Shown: one piece after another, positions 24,558 to 32,008 of the stretch
Layout of the letters: the number at the start of each line of letters is the position of its first letter
Position numbering within the stretch: the stretch's first letter is position 1
From: Verrucomicrobiia bacterium
GTDB lineage: Bacteria; Verrucomicrobiota; Verrucomicrobiia; Verrucomicrobiales; DEV007
Assembly (NCBI GenBank): GCA_020439925.1
Contig: JAGRPC010000057.1
Span: forward strand, 1 to 38,055
Length of the DNA stretch: 38,055 bases
Direction: 5' to 3'
The notes under the pieces: model-generated
The model's input: the letters and a program-made list of their open reading frames with translations, nothing else
Told to the model about the DNA's origin: nothing
Databases searched by the model: none
Program-made: the position numbers and the translations under genes

Positions 24558-26660
24558 TCAGTTGAGTCCGGCAAGGACCCGCTCGAGCCTGCGTGTAATC
24601 TCCGGATCACCTGTCACGCCAAGCTCACGCTGGAGCACGGGGCGCGCAAGGTAGCCAAATGCGCCGAGTTCCCGTGTGGCGGATTCTCGCGTTTTCCAGT
24701 CCGGGGATCCCAGTCTGAGTATGAGGGCCTCGATTTTGGACAAGGTTTCGGCCGAGAGAGCGGGCGGGGCCAATTCAAGACCGGCAAGATCACTCAAGGG
24801 AATCTGCCAGGTGCGCCCCGCCACTTGAACCGCGACCAGATCCAAAGCAAAGGTTCCCGAGATGACTCCGCCATCCCATCGCTCGAAACTGAAGGACGGT
24901 GGAGCGAGTGCCGGCATCGTCGCCGTTTCCGATCCTCCTTCCAGCCGTGTGACCCGCCGCAGTTCGGTAATCGGGACCTCCAGCAAAACTCCTTCACTGA
25001 TGACAGGCAAGGTCGTGTGACTGAGGAATCCGATCAGTCGTTGCTCGGCTTGAAGGCGGATCAGTGCTCCCGATTCCGGGGTGTCTGGAATCGGGCGGTC
25101 AACCAGGGAGGCCGGAGTAAGCACGTGACGAAGACGGTCCTGAGGCAACAAAACTTCGCCCAAGTCGGTTCCGGTGACCTTTATGGATTCCGTAGCAAAC
25201 AGACCGGTGCATTTCGTGCCGTCTTTGAGTTCAGCACTCCACCCCAGCCCGGATACATCCGGGCGCAACCAGAGAAGAGAATCGAGAGACAGCGGCAGGC
25301 GTCCCCACGGAGTGATAAGAACCAGATCAATGGATTCCGGTGAAAGAATGCGAATACGATCCCCGTCGTGAGTTTCAATCATGGCGAGGGTTTCAACGGG
25401 CCACCCCTCTTGTTCGCTCCTGCCAGACGAGATTAGCCAGTCCAGGGTTTCGGGCGAGAGTTCCAGTATACTGCCATCCACCGGTCGAAATCCGAAATCG
25501 GGAATCGAAACCGTACCTGAAAAGACTTGTCCATCACGAAGGAAAAGCCGTGACTTTCCATCGGCACGCCTCTTTCCGCCTTGAATGGCCGAAATGGTCT
25601 CCATGGGAAATTCCGCCAAACCATACGGCGATGCCAAGGCGACAGAGCCACCTTCAATCTTGCCCGGCAGGCGGGTGTTCTCCCCGATCATGAGAAGGTC
25701 GGTTGCGGGTGCCGGAGGAATGGGAATCGAATTCCGCCACTGCTGAAAAACTGATTTTGCCGAGATTCCAGCTGGCTCCGGCGCATTGATAACCAGATCC
25801 TTCCAATCCGGGGCAAAGGTCCCTCGCAACCCTGCCAGGGCAAAAGGTCGGCTCAATTCGAGCATGGTTCGACGGTCGAAATTCTGGGGAATCACGACCT
25901 GGGAGACATGATGGACCACCGCACGTGTCTCTCCAGGCGCCAGATCGAGTCGATACCGGAAAGTCAGGCCATATCGATTCTGAGAGGATATGGATGGCTT
26001 TTCCACTGACGCCGGATCGGCAAGGGTAAACAGAAAGGCCCGCGAAGATTGGGACGCTCCCGGCATCACGATCACTCCGGATTCTGTCTCGGAGAGGAGC
26101 AGTGGCTCGGAACGTCCCCGGTCGCTGAGGAAGGTCTTGAAGTTACCGGAAAAATTGGTGACGAGCCCCACCGAAACCGTAACCGATTCAGCGGCACCGT
26201 TGTAAAAGAGCTCTGCATAACGCAAACCACCGGGTTCATCGATCAGCCGGATGCGTCTCTGTACCCGGAGTCCCGGTAAAGAATCCAAGGGCATACCCTG
26301 GAGGACAAGCTCCTTCCCGTCAGGGGTCATCATTGGCTGATAGGGGGTGAACTTTTCTTCATTCACCAGAAGGGCGAGACCGCTGTTCACCATGGTGCTG
26401 CCGATTCGCCCGATATTGCCTCCCGCTTCTACACTCCAGGAACTTCCTCCTCGGTCTGTCCAGATGCCAAAGGCGGCGGGGACCAGCCGGGGGTCGGCCC
26501 GGTCAGCACGCCATTCTGCCTGTTGACCCGGATTTTCCAGCTTAGCCGTTTCCTGAGCACAGATCCAGGAACTGGCGCACAGGAGAATGACTTGGATTCC
26601 GCCCTTTCCGAGCAGATACCACAAGGATCGCGGGATAGACTTGGCGATTGAAGACTTCAC
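24558..26660 (-). CDS. Exported beta-rich protein, second of a paralogous pair
   Basis: I do not recognise the family. The 700 residues start with GTG at 26660, whose GTGA overlaps the upstream stop codon by four bases. A signal peptide (GGIQVILLCASSWICA, cut before QETAK) predicts export. Residues about 60-310 form a beta-rich domain (SGLALLVNEEKFTPYQP, VQRRIRLIDEPGGLRYAELF, YRLDLAPGETRAVVHHVSQ). From about 325 come repeated units with DG-x-x-x-x-G strands and short loops (LMIGENTRLPGKIEGGSVAL, LRDGQVFSGTVS, LKDGTKCTGLF, RWDGGVISGTFAL). The last 60 residues look like one HEAT-type helical repeat (LGSPDWKTRESATRELGAFG). It is a clear paralog of the protein encoded upstream (26657-28636). Its place in the MoxR operon suggests a periplasmic client or partner; function unknown. 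Confidence 0.8.
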   Translation of the reverse strand: MKSSIAKSIPRSLWYLLGKGGIQVILLCASSWICAQETAKLENPGQQAEWRADRADPRLVPAAFGIWTDRGGSSWSVEAGGNIGRIGSTMVNSGLALLVNEEKFTPYQPMMTPDGKELVLQGMPLDSLPGLRVQRRIRLIDEPGGLRYAELFYNGAAESVTVSVGLVTNFSGNFKTFLSDRGRSEPLLLSETESGVIVMPGASQSSRAFLFTLADPASVEKPSISSQNRYGLTFRYRLDLAPGETRAVVHHVSQVVIPQNFDRRTMLELSRPFALAGLRGTFAPDWKDLVINAPEPAGISAKSVFQQWRNSIPIPPAPATDLLMIGENTRLPGKIEGGSVALASPYGLAEFPMETISAIQGGKRRADGKSRLFLRDGQVFSGTVSIPDFGFRPVDGSILELSPETLDWLISSGRSEQEGWPVETLAMIETHDGDRIRILSPESIDLVLITPWGRLPLSLDSLLWLRPDVSGLGWSAELKDGTKCTGLFATESIKVTGTDLGEVLLPQDRLRHVLTPASLVDRPIPDTPESGALIRLQAEQRLIGFLSHTTLPVISEGVLLEVPITELRRVTRLEGGSETATMPALAPPSFSFERWDGGVISGTFALDLVAVQVAGRTWQIPLSDLAGLELAPPALSAETLSKIEALILRLGSPDWKTRESATRELGAFGYLARPVLQRELGVTGDPEITRRLERVLAGLN

Positions 26661-28636
26661 TGGCTGACGGGTTTGCGGTAGGCCATGACCCGGTCGGTGG
26701 GAAACTCGAGTTTTCGACCTGAGGCTTCTAACACTAAATAGGGTGCGGGAATTTCGACGTACAGCTCTTCGCCTCCAGTCAATTCGACTTTAAAAAGGTT
26801 GGGAGTCTGCGAGTCGCCGGAGCGCTGCAAACGCTCGATGCGGGTGGTATCGATTTTCACCAGACTGCTTCCGTCGCGAAACCCCAGCGAACTATCTGCC
26901 AGCGAACCGGCGAACGCCTGTTTGCCCTTCAGCAACAAGCCGGATGCAGGGCCAGTCCCAGGGGGGATCTCGTTGAAATCGACCCATTCGGGTCCGGAGA
27001 CCGTTTCGATGAGAGGGCTGCTGTTGACTCTCCAGATTCGCTTGATCTGGGCGGCGGACAATTCAATCGAGCCTCCGCCTGACAGCGGTAAAGTCATTGC
27101 TCCCGGGGTAAGGATGATGGGGTAAGTCGACCCGTCCTTGCGGAGGACACGCCACCCGGGCGACCGGCTGGTGCGTCGGGAAAGGTCGCTCACATCGTCC
27201 CAGTTCACCGACTCTTCTCCTCCAGGGCCAAACCAGCGAATTACCGATTCCTGGCCGGGCTCGACAGCCAACACCGCACCTCCTGAAGTCTGCAGGAAAT
27301 GAGTGGCTCCCGCCGGAGCGGATCCGTCTTCTGCAGTCGATTTGAGGAGAAGCACATTCAGCACTGAAAGATCGATGGGTTCGAATACGGGTGAACTCCC
27401 TGCAACCGAGGTATTGCTCCAGGAAAGCTCTCCTTCGGAAAGGTTCCCGACAAGCACCCTGCCATCCTGGAGGAACCACTGAGGAACAAACCCCTGCCCT
27501 GCTCCTCCTCTTATCGCTGCAAGTGAAGACAAAGGTACTTTCACAAGACCGGATACCGAAGTTGCTAGTTGAATGGCCCCCTCCCGCTTGAGTTCCCCCG
27601 GGAGTTGGCTGTTTGGTCCGAGCCACAGCAAATCGCTGTTCTGGCGGCGGAACCCTAATGAATCCGTAAAGGCCTGCAGCGCAGCAAGGGTTCTAAGGCG
27701 CGCTGGCGAGCCGATTTCTGGAGCGAAGGCGGAGGACACAAGATTGACAACTCTTTGTTGAACTTCGCTGGGGAGACCCGAGTCGATCCATTGCCCCCCC
27801 TGAAGAAATGGGGTTAACGCTTCAACATCTTGAGAAACGTCCGGAAGATTGCGCTGAAGGATCCAGTGAACCAGATGTTTGCTTTCACCCGAATTCAATT
27901 CGAATTCATAAAGGAAGACGAGTTCGCGAGAATTGGCCGAAGCCTTAAGCTGAGGTCTCAGACCTCCTTTTTCGCTCCCAAAGAGGAAAAATGTATCGTG
28001 CCTTCCCTCGGTTGGGCTGAAATGCACGCCGAGACTGACATCAGTGGGGCGGAGCGTGAGCGCAGGCTCCGTTCCAAGCACGGCACCGCCGGTGCCATGA
28101 AGACTTTGCCAGGCAAAGGGATAAGTGGTTCGCAAGACCACCGAAAGCTTGCGTGGGGTGTTCCCCGTGTTTACAAACGAATCCAACACCCTCACCCCCG
28201 AACGACGGGTGTCGAACCAGAAATCACGGGAAATCGTGTAAGCACCCCGCTGCTCGTTCAGGACCACATCGATCTTCGAGGCACCCAGTCCCGGTTCCCT
28301 CATACTCCCTGAACCAGGCGCAAAGGGCTCGCCGTCGACGATGAGGTTCAATCCCGACTGCAAGTACTGTGTTTCACCGGAAATCAGCGCACCATTGTCG
28401 AGAGCCTGCCAGAGAAATCCGGCCGCGTCCTGAATCTGGAAAAAGCGTTCGGGCAGTTCGGACAAGGAAACAGGGGAAATCTCCCTGGAGGCAGTTCCGG
28501 CATCTTGGGTGATCCCTCCCGAAGATCCAGCCAGAACCGCGACGCAGAGTCGGAAAAACGTCAGAAAACGGGTATCTGGAGGCAGGCGAAACACGATTTG
28601 AAGAATGTAACGATTCTTAGTCGCTTGGAAACTCAA
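26657..28636 (-). CDS. Exported beta-rich protein, first of a paralogous pair
   Basis: First gene of the MoxR operon; no known family recognised. The 659-residue frame starts at TTG 28636 with GAAGG a few bases upstream; a GTG at codon 15 is an alternative. Either way a hydrophobic segment (FFRLCVAVLAGSSGG) gives a signal peptide. Residues about 70-300 match the downstream paralog: SGLNLIVDGEPFAPGSG, ISRDFWFDTRRSGVRVLDSF, YEFELNSGESKHLVHWILQ. Then LLWLGPNSQLPGELKREG, FLQDGRVLVGNLSEGELSW and LLKGKQAFAGSLADSSLGF continue as the repeated DG-strand units. It lacks the C-terminal HEAT-like repeat of its neighbour. Stop codon overlaps the next start by four bases. No cysteine pairs or catalytic motifs stand out, so a structural or binding role is more likely than an enzyme. 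Confidence 0.78.
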   Translation of the reverse strand: MSFQATKNRYILQIVFRLPPDTRFLTFFRLCVAVLAGSSGGITQDAGTASREISPVSLSELPERFFQIQDAAGFLWQALDNGALISGETQYLQSGLNLIVDGEPFAPGSGSMREPGLGASKIDVVLNEQRGAYTISRDFWFDTRRSGVRVLDSFVNTGNTPRKLSVVLRTTYPFAWQSLHGTGGAVLGTEPALTLRPTDVSLGVHFSPTEGRHDTFFLFGSEKGGLRPQLKASANSRELVFLYEFELNSGESKHLVHWILQRNLPDVSQDVEALTPFLQGGQWIDSGLPSEVQQRVVNLVSSAFAPEIGSPARLRTLAALQAFTDSLGFRRQNSDLLWLGPNSQLPGELKREGAIQLATSVSGLVKVPLSSLAAIRGGAGQGFVPQWFLQDGRVLVGNLSEGELSWSNTSVAGSSPVFEPIDLSVLNVLLLKSTAEDGSAPAGATHFLQTSGGAVLAVEPGQESVIRWFGPGGEESVNWDDVSDLSRRTSRSPGWRVLRKDGSTYPIILTPGAMTLPLSGGGSIELSAAQIKRIWRVNSSPLIETVSGPEWVDFNEIPPGTGPASGLLLKGKQAFAGSLADSSLGFRDGSSLVKIDTTRIERLQRSGDSQTPNLFKVELTGGEELYVEIPAPYLVLEASGRKLEFPTDRVMAYRKPVSQ

Positions 28637-28693
28637 AATTCCTTCGCTTTATCTTGAAAACCCGCGCCATTGCGCAGACTTCGCCTGTTTTTT

Positions 28694-28735
28694 ACGTTTG
28701 AAACGTTTGTTCTTGAGACCCAATATTGGTTTAAA
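28694..28735. promoter_or_regulatory. Divergent promoter region with two palindromes
   Basis: The gap between the MoxR operon (minus) and the Fe-S gene pair (plus) contains a perfect inverted repeat ACGTTTGAAACGT (28694-28706), directly followed by a candidate plus-strand promoter: TTGTTC (28707-28712), 17 bases, TTTAAA (28730-28735). A second perfect palindrome CCAATATTGG (28720-28729) sits in the spacer. Such placement fits operators of a transcription factor. The -35 box is weak, so the promoter itself is tentative. Confidence 0.4.
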
Positions 28736-28754
28736 TCTTCTCCCTCCTTTCTCC

Positions 28755-29117
28755 GTGAGCGAATCCGCTTCAAAAATCCTCTATTGCCGCTGTGCGTTTG
28801 CCCAAGCCATCCCGGAGGGAACCAAAAACGCCGTCCTTGAGAAGTTGTGTGATTCGGGTCTCACCTTCGAAAGTGTTTCCGATCTTTGCGAAATGACGGC
28901 CCGGAAGGATCCCAGGCTCGCGGCGATTCTGGAAGGAGACGCATCCGTTCGCATCGTTGCTTGTTATCCCCGTGCGGTTCGATGGCTTTTCCATCACTCG
29001 GGTTCGCCTTTGCCTGAGGGCGATCGAGTCGAAGTGTTGAACATGCGGGAGAGCAGTGCCGACGAAATTGTCGAACGCCTTTTTGAAGATTCGCCATCTC
29101 AAGTTTCCACCTCATGA
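28755..29117 (+). CDS. Small cysteine-containing protein, HdrA N-terminus-like
   Basis: With the GTG at 28755 the protein has 120 residues; a TTG at 28698 would add 19 residues lying over the candidate promoter. Cysteines occur as YCRC (11, 13), at 32, at 45 (SDLCEM) and at 70 in VRIVACYPRAVRWLF. The order CxC, then DLC, then an AC-x-PR motif resembles the N-terminal region of HdrA-type heterodisulfide reductase subunits (CxCG, C, VVAACSPR). I see this by eye only. There is no signal peptide. The stop overlaps the ATG of the next gene (ATGA), a ferredoxin-like protein, so the two very likely work together in electron transfer in the cytoplasm. The gene is solid; its function is inference. Confidence 0.7.
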   Translation: MSESASKILYCRCAFAQAIPEGTKNAVLEKLCDSGLTFESVSDLCEMTARKDPRLAAILEGDASVRIVACYPRAVRWLFHHSGSPLPEGDRVEVLNMRESSADEIVERLFEDSPSQVSTS

Positions 29118-29992
29118 AAAACGAGATCCATCCCGTGCAGGTGATTCTTTACGAAGCTGGCGGAGCCTCGCCCTGGTCATCCGATTGTCGTCATTCCGTC
29201 ACCGCCTCTCTCCTGGATCAAGGCTATTCCGTTCTTCGAATCGCCGATTCGCCGGGGCGGTCTGCGGCTTTACACGGATCGGAAGAATATGCGGTGATCA
29301 TTCTGGGACAATTCACCGGCCCCACTCCGGAAATCGTCGACGAAGCAGGATCCCTGCGCATCACGACCCGGGACACTTCGGGCCTCGACGCCGAGGAGAT
29401 TCTTTCCCTTGTTTCCGTCGCAAGGAGCGAAATGGAAGCCCCCTTGAATCAACCCGGTCTTTCGGGAGCCTGGAAGCCCTGGTTCCCGGTCATCGACTAC
29501 GACCGCTGCACAAATTGCATGCAGTGCCTCAGTTTCTGTCTTTTCGACGTCTACGGTGTGGACAAGGAGAAGCGCATCCAGGTCCAGAACAACGACAACT
29601 GCAAGACCAATTGCCCAGCCTGTTCCCGGGTTTGCCCCGAGGTTGCGATCATGTTTCCGAAGTACTCGGCGGGCCCCATCAACGGTGAGGCGGTCCGGCA
29701 GGAAGATGTCGCACGCGAGAGCATGAAGATCGACATCTCGAGCCTTCTTGGAGGAAATATCTACTCGAGTCTCCGCGATCGGAGCGAAAAGGCGAAATCC
29801 CGTTTTTCCAAGGAACGCAGCCCGGACAAGGCCCTCGATGAACGGAAACGATGCTTGACTCAACTCCAGCAGTCAGGACTCATTCCGGCTGAAGTCCTCG
29901 CCAGTCTCGATCTTGCCTCCCTCCCCTCGCCCGAGGAGATCCAGCGCAAGGCGCGTGAACTCGCAGCCTTGCGGGAAGCCGAGGCCCGCTGA
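29114..29992 (+). CDS. Di-cluster 4Fe-4S ferredoxin-like protein
   Basis: The 292 residues divide into three parts. Residues 1-120 form an alpha/beta domain that I do not recognise (VQVILYEAGG, YAVIILGQFTG). Residues 128-180 hold two cysteine clusters: C132-x2-C135-x2-C138-x3-C142 (RCTNCMQCLSFC) and C163-x3-C167-x2-C170-x3-C174 (CKTNCPACSRVCP). They should bind two 4Fe-4S clusters, the second with a one-residue longer first spacing. Residues 200-292 are charged and helical. There is no signal peptide or membrane segment, so it is cytoplasmic. The start overlaps the end of the HdrA-like small gene by four bases. An electron-carrier role is well supported; the electron donor and acceptor are not visible. 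Confidence 0.88.
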   Translation: MKNEIHPVQVILYEAGGASPWSSDCRHSVTASLLDQGYSVLRIADSPGRSAALHGSEEYAVIILGQFTGPTPEIVDEAGSLRITTRDTSGLDAEEILSLVSVARSEMEAPLNQPGLSGAWKPWFPVIDYDRCTNCMQCLSFCLFDVYGVDKEKRIQVQNNDNCKTNCPACSRVCPEVAIMFPKYSAGPINGEAVRQEDVARESMKIDISSLLGGNIYSSLRDRSEKAKSRFSKERSPDKALDERKRCLTQLQQSGLIPAEVLASLDLASLPSPEEIQRKARELAALREAEAR

Positions 29993-30069
29993 GCTCTTTC
30001 CCGTTACCTTGCTGCAGAGGGTCAGGTGCCCGAACCAACCCTGTCAGGCGGGGTCGGGATCACACTTCC

Positions 30070-30819
30070 CTACTTGTCGAGGGTCATGCGCGTGCTGGAG
30101 ACGATCGTTCCGCCGCTGAGCCCGGTCAGGGTTTCGATCCGCATCTCGTCAACCATCCAGATGTCGTCGAACTTCTTTCCACTGAGCACCTCGAAGCGGC
30201 GTATGGGACGGCCGCCCTTGTCATTGCCGATCATCTTCATCATCCCTCCGCTCATCTTGTCGATCCAGACATCAACGCTCGAGTAGGATCCCGCCCCGTC
30301 GGGGTTCCGGATCGAAAGGAGAATGCAATCCCGCCCTTTCAGTTTGTCCTGCCGGACGATGCGTGCGCTCGGCCAGTAAAGAAAACGCATCGAAAGGTCG
30401 TCGTAGGTGATGTCGGTCCCGCGAACTTTCTCCCCATATTTCGCCGGCGGCACGGGCTTCATCTCTCCTCCCCCAATGCCCTCGTAGAGGCCAAACTTCT
30501 GGTTCTGAGTATCGAGGTAGATGACTTGGGCTGGATCATTGAAGACAAAACGGATCGAATCCGGCTTCAAACTCATGAGAAAGGGCACCTTCTTGGTGAT
30601 CCCCATCCGGAGAGCCCCGGTAAAATCACGATTGTAAAGCGTGTAACTGAACCGGACCAACTTCAGCACCTCATCGGCCGTCATCTCCTCGATCGATTTC
30701 CCGGCAAAGGCGGGCGGATCGTTCGACGGCGGCACTTCTTTACCTTCTTCCTGAGCCAGGAGGATGGGGGCGAAGGCGCTGCACAGGAGGAGCCGGAGGA
30801 AGTAACTGCGAAAATTCAT
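30070..30819 (-). CDS. LolA-like outer-membrane lipoprotein-sorting protein
   Basis: The ATG at 30819 gives a signal peptide (MNFRSYFLRLLLCSAFAPIL, cut after LLA), so I prefer it to the in-frame start at 30873. The 249 residues have the LolA/LolB-like half-barrel pattern: SIEEMTADEVLKLVR (helix after the signal), alternating strands, GKDCILL-like KGRDCILLSIRNPD, VDVWIDKMSGGMMKMIGND and IRRFEVLSGKKFDDIWMVDE. This is the exported family annotated as outer membrane lipoprotein-sorting proteins, distinct from classical LolA. It would bind a lipid or lipidated protein in the periplasm. No Lol transporter or RND gene is next to it, which is unusual for the family. The gene appears to be transcribed alone, convergent with the ferredoxin gene. 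Confidence 0.8.
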   Translation of the reverse strand: MNFRSYFLRLLLCSAFAPILLAQEEGKEVPPSNDPPAFAGKSIEEMTADEVLKLVRFSYTLYNRDFTGALRMGITKKVPFLMSLKPDSIRFVFNDPAQVIYLDTQNQKFGLYEGIGGGEMKPVPPAKYGEKVRGTDITYDDLSMRFLYWPSARIVRQDKLKGRDCILLSIRNPDGAGSYSSVDVWIDKMSGGMMKMIGNDKGGRPIRRFEVLSGKKFDDIWMVDEMRIETLTGLSGGTIVSSTRMTLDK

Positions 30820-30935
30820 CGTCAAAAAGGGGTTGCTGGTCTCCCGGGAGAGACGGGCAAGGACAAAATACATGCGAAAAACCTTTTGGAAACCCTAAGG
30901 ATTCGAGGAAAAGAGGGAACGCAGAATAAGGATCT

Positions 30936-31214
30936 TCAGATCCATTCAGCGTTCTTGCGTTCGTAGAAAGAGATTTCCTCCTCGGTCATTTCCCGGCAGA
31001 AAATCACCCGGTAGCGCTTGCCGTCGGTCCAGAATACGGAAAAAAGGAAGCGATTGTTGATCGTTTTTCCCAAATTGAAATAACGCGCTTCACTGCCGCT
31101 GGCATCAGACTCCGGGAGGAGCCGAATCGAAAATGGATCTTCAAAGACTTCCTCGACTTCACGCGGCGATATCTTTTTCAGGTCGAAGTGGCAATCAATC
31201 CAGTCGAAATCCAT
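30936..31214 (-). CDS. BrnT-like (DUF497) protein without a BrnA partner
   Basis: With the ATG at 31214 the protein has 92 residues, the usual BrnT size. The order of motifs follows BrnT: FDW near the start, SPREVEEVFEDP, ARYFNLGKTINNRFLFSVFW, RYRVIFCREMTEEEISFYER. BrnT is an RNase toxin of the RelE-like fold, normally encoded directly upstream of its antitoxin BrnA. No antitoxin-like frame lies in the 116 bases to the next gene downstream, nor upstream. The typical KHGVSFEE segment is altered to LKKISPREV. It could be an orphan or domesticated toxin, or a DUF497 protein with another role. An alternative GTG start at 31244 adds ten residues. Confidence 0.7.
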   Translation of the reverse strand: MDFDWIDCHFDLKKISPREVEEVFEDPFSIRLLPESDASGSEARYFNLGKTINNRFLFSVFWTDGKRYRVIFCREMTEEEISFYERKNAEWI

Positions 31215-31337
31215 GGTAGGCGGAGCGGACGGTCGGGAAAGCACGCCGGTCAGCGCCTCTCAGGTTGGAAACTAGAGATTCGCGGCTGGAAATCAACGCA
31301 TGAAACAGGCCATTTGGTCGTTTCTTGAAATGGGTCT

Positions 31338-31387
31338 TGAATTTTCATAAATTTCAGCTTTGATGACAATTAAGAGAGGGATAATTG
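31338..31387 (+). promoter_or_regulatory. Possible promoter/operator of small lipoprotein gene
   Basis: An AT-rich stretch holds an imperfect palindrome TGAATTTTCATAAATTTCA (31338-31356, 14 of 19 positions symmetric), followed by TTGATG (31360-31365) and TAATTG (31382-31387) 16 bases apart. The gene starts at 31403. The consensus match is modest and the leader would be very short. Confidence 0.25.
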
Positions 31388-31402
31388 CTTCCCTGCCTTC
31401 CC

Positions 31403-31930
31403 ATGCGCGCCGCAGCCATCCTTCTGGTATCCCTGACAGCCGCTTCCTGTCAGGTGAAGCCCTATGCTCCGCCTCCTCGATTGGCAGAGGTTGAAAGCGT
31501 CGAGGTAGTGGTCGGCGACTTTTCGGGACGCCCCGAAGTCACTGCCATAATCAAAGGTCGCCTTTCTACTTCTGCCGCCCAACTGGTGGATCCTCGTCAA
31601 TCCCGCGTTGAACGATCCCTGGTGCTCGAAGTGCTCGAGCAGACTCCACGCGGCGCCACCCTACTCCCGGACCTCGCTCTTTCCCCCGAGTTCGAAACAC
31701 GGATCCCCGTTGAGATCCTCGGCCTGGAGCCCGGTCCTTGCCTGCTTTTTGTCAACGGCATCGCCACTAGTTTCGAAATTCCGACGATTAGAGCCGAGCA
31801 GGTTGGAGTGGTTACCCACAGCCGGTCCGCCGTGACGCTTGTTGACGAGTTTATCCCCATCGAGGACACCATTCCCCTAGGCACGGAAGTGCGAGTAGAT
31901 TCCCCCTCGGGTGGTGGTGGAGGGAATTGA
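31403..31930 (+). CDS. Small lipoprotein of unknown function
   Basis: The ATG at 31403 opens a lipoprotein signal peptide (MRAAAILLVSLTAASC, lipobox AASC), giving 175 residues; a TTG at 31385 would add six. After the lipidation site a Pro-rich linker (KPYAPPPRLAEV) leads to a beta-rich domain (VEVVVGDFSGRPEVTAIIKG, VERSLVLEVLEQTPRGA, IRAEQVGVVTHSRSAV) and a Gly-rich end (PSGGGGGN). I recognise no family. It is followed 78 bases later by a thioredoxin-like gene on the same strand, and the two may share a transcript. Envelope location is well supported; function is unknown. Confidence 0.72.
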   Translation: MRAAAILLVSLTAASCQVKPYAPPPRLAEVESVEVVVGDFSGRPEVTAIIKGRLSTSAAQLVDPRQSRVERSLVLEVLEQTPRGATLLPDLALSPEFETRIPVEILGLEPGPCLLFVNGIATSFEIPTIRAEQVGVVTHSRSAVTLVDEFIPIEDTIPLGTEVRVDSPSGGGGGN

Positions 31931-32008
31931 CAGAAAAAGACGCAAGCTTTTGCGCAGAATTCGTCCAAGTTGGTGCGGGATCGCTGAAATCTCCCGTTTC
32001 CACCAACG

